A stretch of DNA of 56,862 bases from Comamonadaceae bacterium (GCA_947454955.1 CANGLW010000017.1:1-56862), one strand, 5' to 3'. Shown: positions 41,506 through 50,553, counted from the first letter of the stretch. Made by a program: numbers and translations. The notes: a model not told the origin generated them from the letters alone.

Positions 41506-42717
41506 ATGAAGATGAAAAGCTGGATCGGTGTTGTTGGTGTGATCGCAGGCTTGTGTGTTTGGAGTGCGAATGTTCAAGCACAGGCCCCTGACCGTAACAT
41601 CGAAGAAATCAAAACCGAGTCGATGGCTCGTGCACAACGCGGTGCCTACCCTCTGGGCGGCTTGGACCCCAAAGATGTGCAAGAGGCGCTAGACGGCATT
41701 AAAACCCGCGACCGCGATGAGTGGGCAGCTTCATTCATGCGGGTGGGGGATCGCTATTACCAGGCTGCCAAGAATGCCAGCAACAAGTCAGATGCAGCGA
41801 CCAACTACCGCCGTGCCTGGCGCCTGTTTTATTTTGCACAGTGGCCCGTCCCTAATTCGCCTGGCAAGGCCAAGGCTTATGACCGCGCCACCGACGCTTA
41901 CCTGCAATACGCCACCACCTTTGACAACCCTATGGAATTGGTGCGCATTCCCTTTGAAGGCAAAACCATCACCGGATATTTGCGCTTACCCAAAAACACC
42001 AAAGGTCCGGTGCCTTTGATTCTGGCCATCAGCGGCTTGGACAGCCGCAAAGAAACCGTGGCTGAAAGCTACGCCCAGATCTTGCCGCATGGCGTGGGTT
42101 TTTTCGCGGTGGACAGCCCTGGCACCGGCCAAGCTCCCGTGAAAGTCAGCAAAACCGCAGACCGCATGTTCACCGCGGTGCTGGACTACTTACGTACACG
42201 CCCTGAGGTTGATCATGAACGCATCATTGCCTCGGGTGTGAGCTTTGGTGGCTACTGGGCAGCCAAATTGGCGGTGACTGAAAAGCACCGATTGCTCGGC
42301 ACGGTAGCCCAATCGCCACCAGTAGATGAGTTTTTCTCTGAGAAGTTTTTACGCGAAGGCACCATGGGCAACCGCGAGTACCTGTTTGACCTGGCGCCTG
42401 CTTTCATCAATGTGTTTGAAGGTGCGCAGACGGTGGAAGACTTGGCACGACTGATGCCGAGCATGTCCCTCAAGGCCATGGGTTTGCTCGACAAACCCAG
42501 CACCCCGATGTTGATCGTCACCGGCGCCTTGGACTCCCAAGTGCCTATGTCAGATGCGGAATTGCTATTGCGTTCCGGTGATGCACCGAAAGAAGCCTGG
42601 ATCAACCCGCGCGGCGGCCACTTGGGCCGAGAGTCACATGGCTGGGTCGACCCCGTGATTTTCAGCAAAGTCATCGTACCATGGGAGTTGCGTCTGCTGG
42701 CCGAATCTCGCAAATAA
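41506..42717 (+). CDS. Secreted alpha/beta hydrolase
   Basis: The 403-residue protein has a signal peptide (SWIGVVGVIAGLCVWSANVQ, cleaved near AQA). A helical N-terminal part of ~140 residues follows, then an alpha/beta hydrolase domain with the nucleophile serine in SGVSFGGYWAAKL, the aspartate near VTGALDSQVPM and a histidine in RGGHLGRESHGW. The layout resembles the FrsA/esterase group. AGGAG precedes the ATG. It probably releases acids from esters in the periplasm for the pathway encoded upstream; this is inferred from position. Confidence 0.85.
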   Translation: MKMKSWIGVVGVIAGLCVWSANVQAQAPDRNIEEIKTESMARAQRGAYPLGGLDPKDVQEALDGIKTRDRDEWAASFMRVGDRYYQAAKNASNKSDAATNYRRAWRLFYFAQWPVPNSPGKAKAYDRATDAYLQYATTFDNPMELVRIPFEGKTITGYLRLPKNTKGPVPLILAISGLDSRKETVAESYAQILPHGVGFFAVDSPGTGQAPVKVSKTADRMFTAVLDYLRTRPEVDHERIIASGVSFGGYWAAKLAVTEKHRLLGTVAQSPPVDEFFSEKFLREGTMGNREYLFDLAPAFINVFEGAQTVEDLARLMPSMSLKAMGLLDKPSTPMLIVTGALDSQVPMSDAELLLRSGDAPKEAWINPRGGHLGRESHGWVDPVIFSKVIVPWELRLLAESRK

Positions 42718-42721
42718 GGTC

Positions 42722-43435
42722 ATGACACCCCTGCTCTTGGTGCCTGGTTTGATGAGTGACCACGCGGTGTGGGACGGCGTGGTGTCGCACCTCGACACGC
42801 AACGTGTCTGCCGTGTGGTGGACCATGGACAAGCCGATCAACTGCAAGAGATGGCGCGGCAGATCCTGGCGGATGCACCGTATGAGGTCTTGCTGGCGGG
42901 GCACTCCATGGGTGCCAGGGTGGTGGTGGAAGCGGTGAGGTTGGCACCACACCGGGTGCGCGGTGTGGCGCTGCTGAGCACCGGTTACTTGCCTCGCCCT
43001 AGAGGTGCCGCAGGTCTTGAAGAAGCCAACAAACGCATGGCCTTGCTGGAGATTGCCCAAAACCAAAGCGTTCGCGCCATGGCCCAGGTGTGGTCACAAG
43101 GCATGGTGCATCCCGATCGACTGTCAGACCAGGTGCTCATGGACAGCATCTTGGCCATGTTTGAGCGCAAGAGTGCCCCCACATTTGCACACCAAATTCA
43201 AGCGCTGCTGAACCGGCCAGATGGCACCGATGTCCTCAAAGCCATCCAAGTGCCCACGCTGGTGCTATGCGGGCAGCAAGACGCTTGGTCACCCGTGGCA
43301 CAGCACCAGGCCATGCATGACTTGGTGCCGAGCAGCCATTTGGCGCTGATTGATCAAGCTGGCCACATGGCACCGATGGAGCGACCCGCCGAGGTGGCTG
43401 CCGCGCTGTCAGCTTGGCTGGAGCGCTGCAGCTGA
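42722..43435 (+). CDS. Alpha/beta hydrolase
   Basis: A 237-residue cytoplasmic alpha/beta hydrolase: nucleophile in LLAGHSMGARVVVEAV, aspartate in VLCGQQDAWSPVAQHQ and histidine in IDQAGHMAPMERPAEV. It starts four bases after the preceding hydrolase with an AAGG site and closes the rightward gene set that begins at 37204. The ester substrate is unknown. Confidence 0.88.
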   Translation: MTPLLLVPGLMSDHAVWDGVVSHLDTQRVCRVVDHGQADQLQEMARQILADAPYEVLLAGHSMGARVVVEAVRLAPHRVRGVALLSTGYLPRPRGAAGLEEANKRMALLEIAQNQSVRAMAQVWSQGMVHPDRLSDQVLMDSILAMFERKSAPTFAHQIQALLNRPDGTDVLKAIQVPTLVLCGQQDAWSPVAQHQAMHDLVPSSHLALIDQAGHMAPMERPAEVAAALSAWLERCS

Positions 43436-43460
43436 GCGCTCGCAGCGTGAGCCCCCGGGG

Positions 43461-43943
43461 TTATTTCAAACGGTCCTGAACGGCCTTCATCGCGGCTTCA
43501 ACGCAAGCGGTGTCCAGATGACCACCAGGTGCACCACTCACCCCGATGCCGCCCACCACCTCAGCACCAACCTTGATGGGAAAGCCCCCGAGCAGTGAAG
43601 TGAAATTGGGCGTGTTGAGAATGGAGCTGGGGGTCACACCTTTTTGGATGTTTTCAGCAAGCACCGAGGTGGGGTAACCCAACATGGCTGCGGTGTGGGC
43701 TTTGCGTTCAGCGATGTCAATCGCGTGCGGGCGGGCGTTGTCAGCACGCAAAGCCGCTTTGAGGTAACCCGAGCGGTCAACCACCGTAGCCACCACGTTG
43801 TAGCCGCTGGCGGTGCATGAAGCGACCGCAGCGCTGACCATGTCATTGGCCAATTTCATGCTGATGGTTTTTTCTGCGCTGAGGTCTTGTGCGTGAATCA
43901 ACGAGCAAGCACATGCCAAGAACGTTGTTGCGATTATTTTCAT
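43461..43943 (-). CDS. Secreted GlcG/HbpS (DUF336) family protein
   Basis: The 160-residue protein has a signal peptide (MKIIATTFLACACSLIHAQD) followed by a single DUF336 domain: VASCTASGYNVVATVVDRSG, ARPHAIDIAERKAHTAAM and GAEVVGGIGVSGAPGGHLD. Related proteins bind haem or occur beside glycolate and other oxidation genes. ATG 43943 is supported by CAGGAG and by the signal peptide. It converges on the hydrolase gene. A second, leaderless relative is at 54511. Confidence 0.85.
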   Translation of the reverse strand: MKIIATTFLACACSLIHAQDLSAEKTISMKLANDMVSAAVASCTASGYNVVATVVDRSGYLKAALRADNARPHAIDIAERKAHTAAMLGYPTSVLAENIQKGVTPSSILNTPNFTSLLGGFPIKVGAEVVGGIGVSGAPGGHLDTACVEAAMKAVQDRLK

Positions 43944-44102
43944 GGTTTGGTCTCCTGTAAGTGGCTCAAGCGGGAGCGCCTGCCCTGAAGACAAGCACAT
44001 GCATGAACTGCCAAGCAGCGAATGCACACTGCAGGCTATGCAATGCAGAGCGCCGCCACAATGGGTAAAAACCCAGCCACACTCATGGCTGACCTGGCCA
44101 GA

Positions 44103-45074
44103 CTAATCCACAGTGACCTGGCCGTCACGAACCACCTTGGCCATGGTTTTCATCTCGCTGTTGAGCCAATCACTGAACTGAATGGGGTTCATGTTGCCCT
44201 GCTCGGCACCCAAGCCGTTGAGTCTCTCGCTGATGTCGGGCATGGCCAGAATGCGGTTCACCTCCGCATAAAGTTTGTCAACGACCGGCTTGGGTGTACC
44301 GGCCGGGGCCAGCAAGCCCTGCCAACTGCCGGTGAGAAACCCGGGCAGGCTTTCTGCCACGGTGGGCACATCAGACAGTGTGCGCAAACGCTTGGGGCTG
44401 GAGATGGCGATGAGCTTGATCTTGCCGGCTTTCACATGCGGGTAGGTGGCCACCATACCGTTGAAGGTCAGATCCACCTGCGAGCCGATCAAATCTGTCA
44501 TGGCCTGGCTGCCGCCCTTGTAAGGCACATACGCCCAGTCCAAGCCCATGCGCTGCGCGAACAAGACGCCGGCTAGATGCGTTGCACTGCCCATGCCAGC
44601 AGCCGCTGCAAAGTTGACTTTGCCCTTTTGCGCTTTCACCCAAGTCACCAGTTCAGCCGTGGTGTTGGCAGGCACGGCAGAGCTGGTCACCAGCAAATGC
44701 GGCGAGTAAGCCACCATGGTGACCGGCGCGAAATCCGTGGCCACATTGAAGGGCAGTTTGTAAAGCGAAGGGCTGATGGCCAGGTTGCCCACATCCATGA
44801 GCAAGAGGGTGTAGCCATCGGGTGCGGCCTTGGCCACCAGGTCTGCCCCCAGATTGCCACTGGAGCCGGGCTTGTTGTCCACCACCACGGCTTGGCCCCA
44901 GGCATCGGTGAGCTTTTGACCAATCAAGCGCGCCAGCACATCCGAGGTGCCCCCGGCTGGGAATGGCACCACGATTCTGATGGGCTTGGCAGGCCAGGTT
45001 TGGGCGCTGGCTTGTGAATGGAAGCCACCTACAAGCATGAAGAACACCAGCCACCAACGCTTCCATTCGTTCAT
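44103..45074 (-). CDS. Bug/TctC family solute receptor
   Basis: A 323-residue periplasmic binder with a signal peptide (WWLVFFMLVGGFHSQASAQ) and the motifs WPAKPIRIVVPFPAGGTSDV and VDNKPGSSGNLGADLVAKAA. GAGGAG precedes the ATG. It stands alone, followed by the DUF336 gene on the same strand after 159 bases and divergent from an MFS gene 63 bases away. Confidence 0.93.
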   Translation of the reverse strand: MNEWKRWWLVFFMLVGGFHSQASAQTWPAKPIRIVVPFPAGGTSDVLARLIGQKLTDAWGQAVVVDNKPGSSGNLGADLVAKAAPDGYTLLLMDVGNLAISPSLYKLPFNVATDFAPVTMVAYSPHLLVTSSAVPANTTAELVTWVKAQKGKVNFAAAAGMGSATHLAGVLFAQRMGLDWAYVPYKGGSQAMTDLIGSQVDLTFNGMVATYPHVKAGKIKLIAISSPKRLRTLSDVPTVAESLPGFLTGSWQGLLAPAGTPKPVVDKLYAEVNRILAMPDISERLNGLGAEQGNMNPIQFSDWLNSEMKTMAKVVRDGQVTVD

Positions 45075-45137
45075 CTTTTTGCTCCTCTTTATCGAATATC
45101 AAGCAGTCTAATACCTTGACCGCATCTGTCACGCCTG

Positions 45138-46376
45138 ATGGCTGTGTATGCTCAAGGCATGCATGTTCAACTCAAACCGCAGCGCGAGCTGCTGCTGCTT
45201 TTAACCCTGGCGGGTATTCAATTCACGCACATCGTGGACTTCATGATCATGATGCCCCTGGGGCCTCAGCTCACGGCGCTGTTTGGCATCAGTCTGGCAG
45301 AGTTTGGTTTGCTGGTGTCGGCCTACACCGTGGCTGCTGGCATGTCGGGTTTGTTTGCCACCACCTTTGTCGACCGGTTTGACCGCCGACGGCTGCTGCT
45401 TTTGCTGTATGTGATGTTTGCACTGTCCACGGTGGCCTGTGCCCTGGCGCCCTCCTACAGCCTCTTGTTGATGGCGCGCATTGCTTCAGGCTTTTTTGGT
45501 GGGGTGCTCTCCACCATGAGCCAAACCATCATTGGTGATGTGATTCCCTTTGATCGGCGCGGTCGAGCCACCGGCATTGTGATGACATCGTTCTCTGTGG
45601 CCACCGTGGCGGGTGTGCCTGCGGGTCTGTTCTTTGCCAATTTGTGGGGTTGGCATTACGCCTTCATCGGCATTGGTTGTTTGTGTTTGTTGATGGGGGT
45701 GCTGGCTTACTTCAGTGTGCCTTCTTTGAAAACGCACATTGCCCACGGCCAAGACAAGCACTTGCTGCATGCCATGGCGCAGGTGCTGCGTGAGCCTAAC
45801 CAACGCATGGCGCTGATGCTCTCAGGCACCATGATGTTTGCGGCCTTCACCATCGTTCCTTACATCACCTTGTACATTCAAACCAACGAGGTCATGGCCT
45901 TGCAAGACATTCCTTGGTTGTACTTTTGCGGTGGTTTGGTCACCCTGTTCACGGGGCGTTGGGTGGGCGGTGTGACCGACCGCTTGGGCAAACGCAAAAC
46001 CTTTCAGCGCGCCCTGCTGTTTTCCATGGTGCCGATGTTCATCGTCACCCTGCTTGTGCCCATGCCATTGCCGTGGGTGCTCTTGGTCACCACCACCATG
46101 TTTTTCGCGATGAACGCCCGCATGATTCCGGGCATGGCACTGCTGACCTCAGCAGCAGACCCGAAGTTTCGGGGAACCTTCATGTCCCTCAACGGGGCTG
46201 TGCAATCCTTTGCCATGGGCGTGGCCGCTTGGGTAGGCGGGCTGCTGTTACACCGCGAACCCAGCGGGCATGTGACGCAATATTGGATGTGCGCCGTGGT
46301 GGCCAGTGCCGCGTCGTTGCTGGCCTACCAACTGGCAGGCAAGGTGGTCTTACACGGTCAAGCCAACCATGGATGA
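45138..46376 (+). CDS. MFS transporter
   Basis: A 412-residue major facilitator of the drug/arabinose-efflux type, with twelve hydrophobic segments and loop motifs FVDRFDRRRLLLLL and GRWVGGVTDRLGKRKTF. Phrases such as FSVATVAGVPAGLFFANLWG are typical of this branch. An in-frame ATG at 45159 is an alternative start. It is divergent from the receptor at 44103 and convergent with the phosphotransferase at 46399. Substrate unknown. Confidence 0.9.
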   Translation: MAVYAQGMHVQLKPQRELLLLLTLAGIQFTHIVDFMIMMPLGPQLTALFGISLAEFGLLVSAYTVAAGMSGLFATTFVDRFDRRRLLLLLYVMFALSTVACALAPSYSLLLMARIASGFFGGVLSTMSQTIIGDVIPFDRRGRATGIVMTSFSVATVAGVPAGLFFANLWGWHYAFIGIGCLCLLMGVLAYFSVPSLKTHIAHGQDKHLLHAMAQVLREPNQRMALMLSGTMMFAAFTIVPYITLYIQTNEVMALQDIPWLYFCGGLVTLFTGRWVGGVTDRLGKRKTFQRALLFSMVPMFIVTLLVPMPLPWVLLVTTTMFFAMNARMIPGMALLTSAADPKFRGTFMSLNGAVQSFAMGVAAWVGGLLLHREPSGHVTQYWMCAVVASAASLLAYQLAGKVVLHGQANHG

Positions 46377-46398
46377 CACCAGCAAGCAAGCTGGTTTG

Positions 46399-47385
46399 CT
46401 AACAAAACCAAGCTGAAGCGATGTCTTGAAGACGACTTAGCGGATGCGTAATGCGCGGGATGGCAAATGCACGTACCTGCTGCCGCGCATCGTCTTGGGT
46501 GATGTATTCCACAGGCGACTTGCCATCGATTCGGGCCAACATCAAAGCGGGTAGCAATTGCGCGCAACGTGCTTCCAGGTCGTTGCGCTGCTCAAAGGTG
46601 ATATTGCGAAAGTAAGCCTGCACAAAAGCTTGGAACGCCTCATGCAGTGACTGATGGTGCGGCAACACCATGCACTTCAGCATCAAGTGGTTCAAGCAAA
46701 ACGCCACATCAAAGGCCGGGTCGCCGTACCAAGCGCATTCGGCATCCAACAACACAGGCCCCTTGGGGCCCACCAAGATATTTTTAGGACTGACATCGCC
46801 ATGCACCAAAGCAATTCGATGTTCAGCGGTGCATTTGACCAAGCCATGCAGCGCTTCAGCCAACTCAGGGTGCCGCTGTGCTGTCGCGACCAAATAGGGT
46901 TCTAAACGCAAGGCATGAAAGTTATCGGTGGTGTCGAATTGCGCGGCCAGATCAGCACGGTGTGCGCTTGCCTGATGCAGCACCCCCAAAGCATGACCCA
47001 CCTGGGCTGCGGTGTTGACATCCACCTGGCCGGCCAGCAGTTGCTGCTTCCACACCGGGTGAGACGCTGCATCCAGGAAACCCATGGCAAACATGCCAGC
47101 ACTGGCGTCGTGCGCCAAAGGCTGCGGCACATGTTGAGGCAGAAGGCCTGCCGCAAACTCCAGCCAAGCCCACTCAAACGCGTTGCGCGACACAGGCGCA
47201 TGCCAATCCGCTGCCACTTTGAGTTTGGCCAAAGCGCGTTTGACACACACGCTGCGGCCACCGGCCAGATCAACGCGCCAGATGTCAGAAGAAACGCCCC
47301 CGGTCAATGCGGTCCATTGCCGTGGCTCGTCGGGCTGGGCCAGCCCAACTTGCGTGAGGAAAGCATTGAGCTCAGGTGAACTCAT
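46399..47385 (-). CDS. Phosphotransferase of the aminoglycoside phosphotransferase/choline kinase fold
   Basis: The 328-residue kinase-like enzyme has the catalytic loop LVHGDVSPKNILV and the metal-binding DFG-equivalent LLDAECAWYGDPAFDVAFCL. An N-terminal lobe with VCVKRALAKLKVA supplies the ATP lysine. Such enzymes phosphorylate small hydroxyl compounds; resistance is only one of many roles. Its ATG overlaps the stop of the enolase paralogue as ATGA, so it is coupled to that gene and probably phosphorylates a substrate of the same pathway. Confidence 0.88.
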   Translation of the reverse strand: MSSPELNAFLTQVGLAQPDEPRQWTALTGGVSSDIWRVDLAGGRSVCVKRALAKLKVAADWHAPVSRNAFEWAWLEFAAGLLPQHVPQPLAHDASAGMFAMGFLDAASHPVWKQQLLAGQVDVNTAAQVGHALGVLHQASAHRADLAAQFDTTDNFHALRLEPYLVATAQRHPELAEALHGLVKCTAEHRIALVHGDVSPKNILVGPKGPVLLDAECAWYGDPAFDVAFCLNHLMLKCMVLPHHQSLHEAFQAFVQAYFRNITFEQRNDLEARCAQLLPALMLARIDGKSPVEYITQDDARQQVRAFAIPRITHPLSRLQDIASAWFC

Positions 47386-48671
47386 GTGCGGCCCGAGAGT
47401 GCAGCCAAGCCCAAGTAAGGCGCACCAGAAGCTTCTTCAATACGCAAGAGTTGGTTGTATTTGGCCACCGTGCTGGAGGTGCGCAGCGAACCAATTTTGA
47501 TCTGGCCCGCACAGGTGCCCACGGCCAAATCAGACATGAAAGCATCTTCGGTCTCGCCGGAACGTGCCGACACAATGGTGGCGTAGCCCGCTGCTTTAGC
47601 CTGAGCTATCAAGGCGATGGTGCCCGACAAGGTGCCGTTTTGATTGGCCTTGACCAAGACCCCGTTGGCCACCTGTTCGCGCACACCCCGAGCCAAGCGC
47701 TCTGGGTGGGTGGTGAACAAATCATCGCCCACCAACTGCACATGGCCGAGCCGCTGCGTGAGTTCGGCCCAGGCGCCCCAGTCTTCTTCACCCAAGCCGT
47801 CTTCGATCGACACCACAGGGTAGTGTTTGACCCAATCGGCCAGCATCTCGATCATCTCTTGCGCGTTGACGGACCGGCCTTCACGGGTGAGTGCGTAGCC
47901 ACCCTCCTGGCGTTGCAAAGAAGTGGCTGCTACGTCGATGGCGATGACCACATCTTCCCCGGGTCGCAAGCCTGAACGCTCGATGGTGCGCATCATCATG
48001 TCCAAGGCATCACGGCCTGTGGGCAAGCCAGGGCTGATGCCGCCCTCGTCGGCCAGCAAGGTGGGCAAGCCACGCGCCAAAGCTTCTTGTGAGGCGGCGT
48101 TGCGCACTCTCGACAAGATGTGGATCGCTTCTGCGATGGAACTCGCGCGCACAGGCATGGCCAGGAAATCTTGCACATCCATCCCGCGACCGGCATGCAA
48201 GCCTCCGCTGAGGATGTTGACCATGGGCACAGGCATGCTCAAGTTGGGCAAGGCGGCGATGTCACGCACACGCTCGTAAAGCGCTTGTCCGCTTGCCACA
48301 GCACTGGCCCGTGCTGCAGCAATGGACACCGCCAGGATGGCATTGGCGCCGAGCTTGGCGAGCTGCGGTGTGCCATCAAGCACGGTCATGGTTTGGTCAA
48401 TGCCGTGCTGATCAAAGGCATCGTGGCCCTTAAGCGCTTGCGCAATCTGAGCATTGACATGACCCACAGCCTTGAGCACCGACAGACCTGCATAAACATC
48501 CGGGTTACCGTCACGCAACTCATGGGCTTCAGCACTGCCGGTGGATGCACCTGAAGGCACCGAAGCGCGGCCCAGACTGCCATCGCTGAGGGTGACATCG
48601 GCCTCCACAGTGGGGCGACCCCGGGAGTCCAAAATTTGACGGGCGTGTATGGTGTGAATGTGGATGGTCAT
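47382..48671 (-). CDS. Enolase paralogue with altered active site
   Basis: Enolase interconverts 2-phosphoglycerate and phosphoenolpyruvate. This 429-residue protein aligns along its whole length (ARQILDSRGRPTVEADV, SIEDGLGEEDW, VGDDLFTTHPERLA, KYNQLLRIEE). It keeps the acid glutamate in ADEGGISP (near 209) and the base lysine in VLVKANQNGTL. However, the usual SHRSGETED reads SARSGETED (histidine to alanine at 369), and the glutamate of VDIQEF is aspartate (VQDF, residue 168). It is unlikely to be the housekeeping enzyme; a related reaction on another phospho- or carboxylated substrate is more likely. ATG 48671 gives the normal enolase length. Confidence 0.88.
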   Translation of the reverse strand: MTIHIHTIHARQILDSRGRPTVEADVTLSDGSLGRASVPSGASTGSAEAHELRDGNPDVYAGLSVLKAVGHVNAQIAQALKGHDAFDQHGIDQTMTVLDGTPQLAKLGANAILAVSIAAARASAVASGQALYERVRDIAALPNLSMPVPMVNILSGGLHAGRGMDVQDFLAMPVRASSIAEAIHILSRVRNAASQEALARGLPTLLADEGGISPGLPTGRDALDMMMRTIERSGLRPGEDVVIAIDVAATSLQRQEGGYALTREGRSVNAQEMIEMLADWVKHYPVVSIEDGLGEEDWGAWAELTQRLGHVQLVGDDLFTTHPERLARGVREQVANGVLVKANQNGTLSGTIALIAQAKAAGYATIVSARSGETEDAFMSDLAVGTCAGQIKIGSLRTSSTVAKYNQLLRIEEASGAPYLGLAALSGRT

Positions 48672-48684
48672 GGTCACGTGCTTG

Positions 48685-49659
48685 TTATGAGTGCACTGCA
48701 CGGGGTGTGTTGCACGGGTGGTGAGGCGCTTGGCCCAGCACCACCCGCACCGCTTCTTCAGCGGCTCGGCGGCGCAGTTCAGCCACAGCAGCATCCGAGC
48801 TGAATGCAATGTGGGGCGTGAACATGACGCTGCTCTGATTGATGAGTGTTGGGGGAACCTTGGGCTCGGTGTCCAACACATCCAGGCCCGCACCGCTGAG
48901 GTGCCCGCTGGCCAAGGCCTGCGTCAGGGCGGCGGTATCAACCACCGCACCACGGCTCACATTGATGAGCAAGGCGCCTGGCTTCATGCTGGCAATTCGG
49001 TCTTGGTTGATCAGCCCCTGGGTCTGCGGGGTCAGCGGCACATGCAGCACCACCACATCACTGAGGCTGAGCAATTCAGAGAGTTCAACCGCTTCGACAC
49101 CCTTGGCATCGGTGATCGGACGGGAAGCGGTGACCAGCACGCGGCAAGAAAAAGCCTGGAACTTACGCGCGCTGGCACGACCGATGCGGCCAAAGCCAAT
49201 GATGCCCACCGTGAGGTTGGCCATGCGTCTTAGTTGCGCTTTCGCGGGGTTCCACTGCCCTGCGCGCACGTCACGGTCAAAGCTGATCAAGCCACGCGCC
49301 CAAGCCAAGGTCATGCTCAGGGCGTGATCCGACACCTCTTCCACACAGTAGTCCGGCACATTGGTCACCAAGACCCCGGCTTGGGTGCAGGCGCTGACGT
49401 CGATATTGTCCAAACCCACACCAATGCGGCCCACATGCATCAAGCCCTGACTGGCCGCGATGGCCTTGGCACTGACTTGCGCCCAACACGTGAGGATGGA
49501 AGCCGGCTGATGTTGCTGCGCCAAAGCGGTGATGTGTTCGTCAGACGCCGGGCTGGCTGGGCCATGGACCCAGCGAAGACCCGCAGCTTCGATGACGGAA
49601 CGCTCAATCTCAAGATCGGGCCAAGCGTGATCGGTGATGAGGATGGTTGGTGTGGACAT
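48685..49659 (-). CDS. D-2-hydroxyacid dehydrogenase (phosphoglycerate dehydrogenase-like)
   Basis: The 324-residue NAD-dependent enzyme has the nucleotide-binding GIIGFGRIGRASARK, the catalytic arginine in LINVSRGAVVD, a glutamate in LDVLDTEPKVPP and histidine in FTPHIAFSSDAAV. It heads the leftward operon with the enolase paralogue (13 bases later) and the kinase-like gene. A -10-like TATACT (49673-49668, minus strand) lies only eight bases before the ATG, so the transcript may have almost no leader. The substrate is unknown; linkage to an enolase relative hints at a hydroxyacid phosphate. Confidence 0.9.
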   Translation of the reverse strand: MSTPTILITDHAWPDLEIERSVIEAAGLRWVHGPASPASDEHITALAQQHQPASILTCWAQVSAKAIAASQGLMHVGRIGVGLDNIDVSACTQAGVLVTNVPDYCVEEVSDHALSMTLAWARGLISFDRDVRAGQWNPAKAQLRRMANLTVGIIGFGRIGRASARKFQAFSCRVLVTASRPITDAKGVEAVELSELLSLSDVVVLHVPLTPQTQGLINQDRIASMKPGALLINVSRGAVVDTAALTQALASGHLSGAGLDVLDTEPKVPPTLINQSSVMFTPHIAFSSDAAVAELRRRAAEEAVRVVLGQAPHHPCNTPRAVHS

Positions 49660-49661
49660 GC

Positions 49662-49691
49662 GCAGGTAGTATATGAAACACCCTCACCTGC
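49662..49691. promoter_or_regulatory. Inverted repeat GCAGGT-N18-ACCTGC between divergent genes
   Basis: Two six-base half-sites (49662-49667 and 49686-49691) lie symmetrically in the 49-base gap between the dehydrogenase and SDR genes and flank the putative -10 of the former. They could be an operator that controls both directions. Confidence 0.3.
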
Positions 49692-49708
49692 CAAGACAAG
49701 GAGACACC

Positions 49709-50491
49709 ATGACACAACGACTCAAAGACCAAGTGGCCATCATCACCGGCGCGAGCCGTGGCATCGGGCGAGCCATTGCCCAAGCCTATGCCGCGCAAGG
49801 TGCCATCCTGTGCCTGGTGGCCACCAAGCTTGACGCACTCGATGAGGTCAAGGCCAAGTTGAATTTGGCCGACGACCGTGTGATGACCCTGGCGATGGAT
49901 GTGACGGACCGCCAAGCCTGCTTTGAGGCGGTGAAAGCCGTCCAGACGCGTTTTGGGCACGTGGATATTTTGGTTAACAACGCCGGCATCTACCGCTCGA
50001 AATCTTTTCTGGATTACAAGGCCCAGGACTTTCAGGACTTGCTCGATGTCAATCTGTTTGGCGTCTTGCATTTCATGCAAGCCTGTTTGCCGGGCATGCA
50101 AGCGCGTAGGCATGGCCGCATCATCAACATGGCTTCCACCGCTGGCAAGTGGGGCTCGCGCAACCAAAGCGCCTACAACGTGAGCAAGCATGCGGTGGTG
50201 GGCCTGACGCGATGCGTAGCCCTGGAGGCCAGCCCCTACGCGGTCACTGTGAATGCGATTTGCCCAGGCTTTGTGCAGACCGACATGGTGGAAGAACTCA
50301 AAGCCCAGGTGGCGCAAACCACGGGCATGAGTGCCGAAGACATGGTCAAGGCCACCCTCACGCGTGTGCCTTTGGGGCGCATGCTTCAACCCGAAGAAAT
50401 TGCTGGCTTAGCGGTCTATCTGGGCTCTTCAGAGTCCAGCGGCATGACGGGGCAATCCATCCACGTTGACGGTGGGATGGTCTTGGCTTGA
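49709..50491 (+). CDS. Short-chain dehydrogenase/reductase (3-hydroxybutyrate dehydrogenase-like)
   Basis: The 260-residue NAD(P)-dependent enzyme has TGASRGIGRAIAQAY for cofactor binding, the NNAGIY segment, catalytic serine in INMASTAGKWG and the YNVSK pair. The late region CPGFVQTDMVEELKAQVAQT resembles 3-hydroxybutyrate dehydrogenases. ATG 49709 has AGGAG at the right distance; an upstream in-frame ATG at 49673 is less likely. It is divergent from the dehydrogenase-enolase operon. Confidence 0.88.
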   Translation: MTQRLKDQVAIITGASRGIGRAIAQAYAAQGAILCLVATKLDALDEVKAKLNLADDRVMTLAMDVTDRQACFEAVKAVQTRFGHVDILVNNAGIYRSKSFLDYKAQDFQDLLDVNLFGVLHFMQACLPGMQARRHGRIINMASTAGKWGSRNQSAYNVSKHAVVGLTRCVALEASPYAVTVNAICPGFVQTDMVEELKAQVAQTTGMSAEDMVKATLTRVPLGRMLQPEEIAGLAVYLGSSESSGMTGQSIHVDGGMVLA

Positions 50492-50532
50492 GTTCTCTGT
50501 GTCAGAACGTCTGAAGCATTCGGGATAACCAT

Positions 50533-50553
50533 AAGTTGCATCTTGAGCAACTT
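50533..50553 (+). other. Hairpin between SDR and ABC binding-protein genes
   Basis: AAGTTGC and GCAACTT pair around a seven-base loop and are followed by CTTCTTCC rather than a T run. It could be a weak terminator of the SDR gene or a structured leader of the next gene. Confidence 0.3.

Noticed and set aside
46399-47385. Aminoglycoside resistance gene
   Set aside because: The kinase fold is broad, and coupling to an enolase paralogue and a hydroxyacid dehydrogenase argues for a metabolic role.
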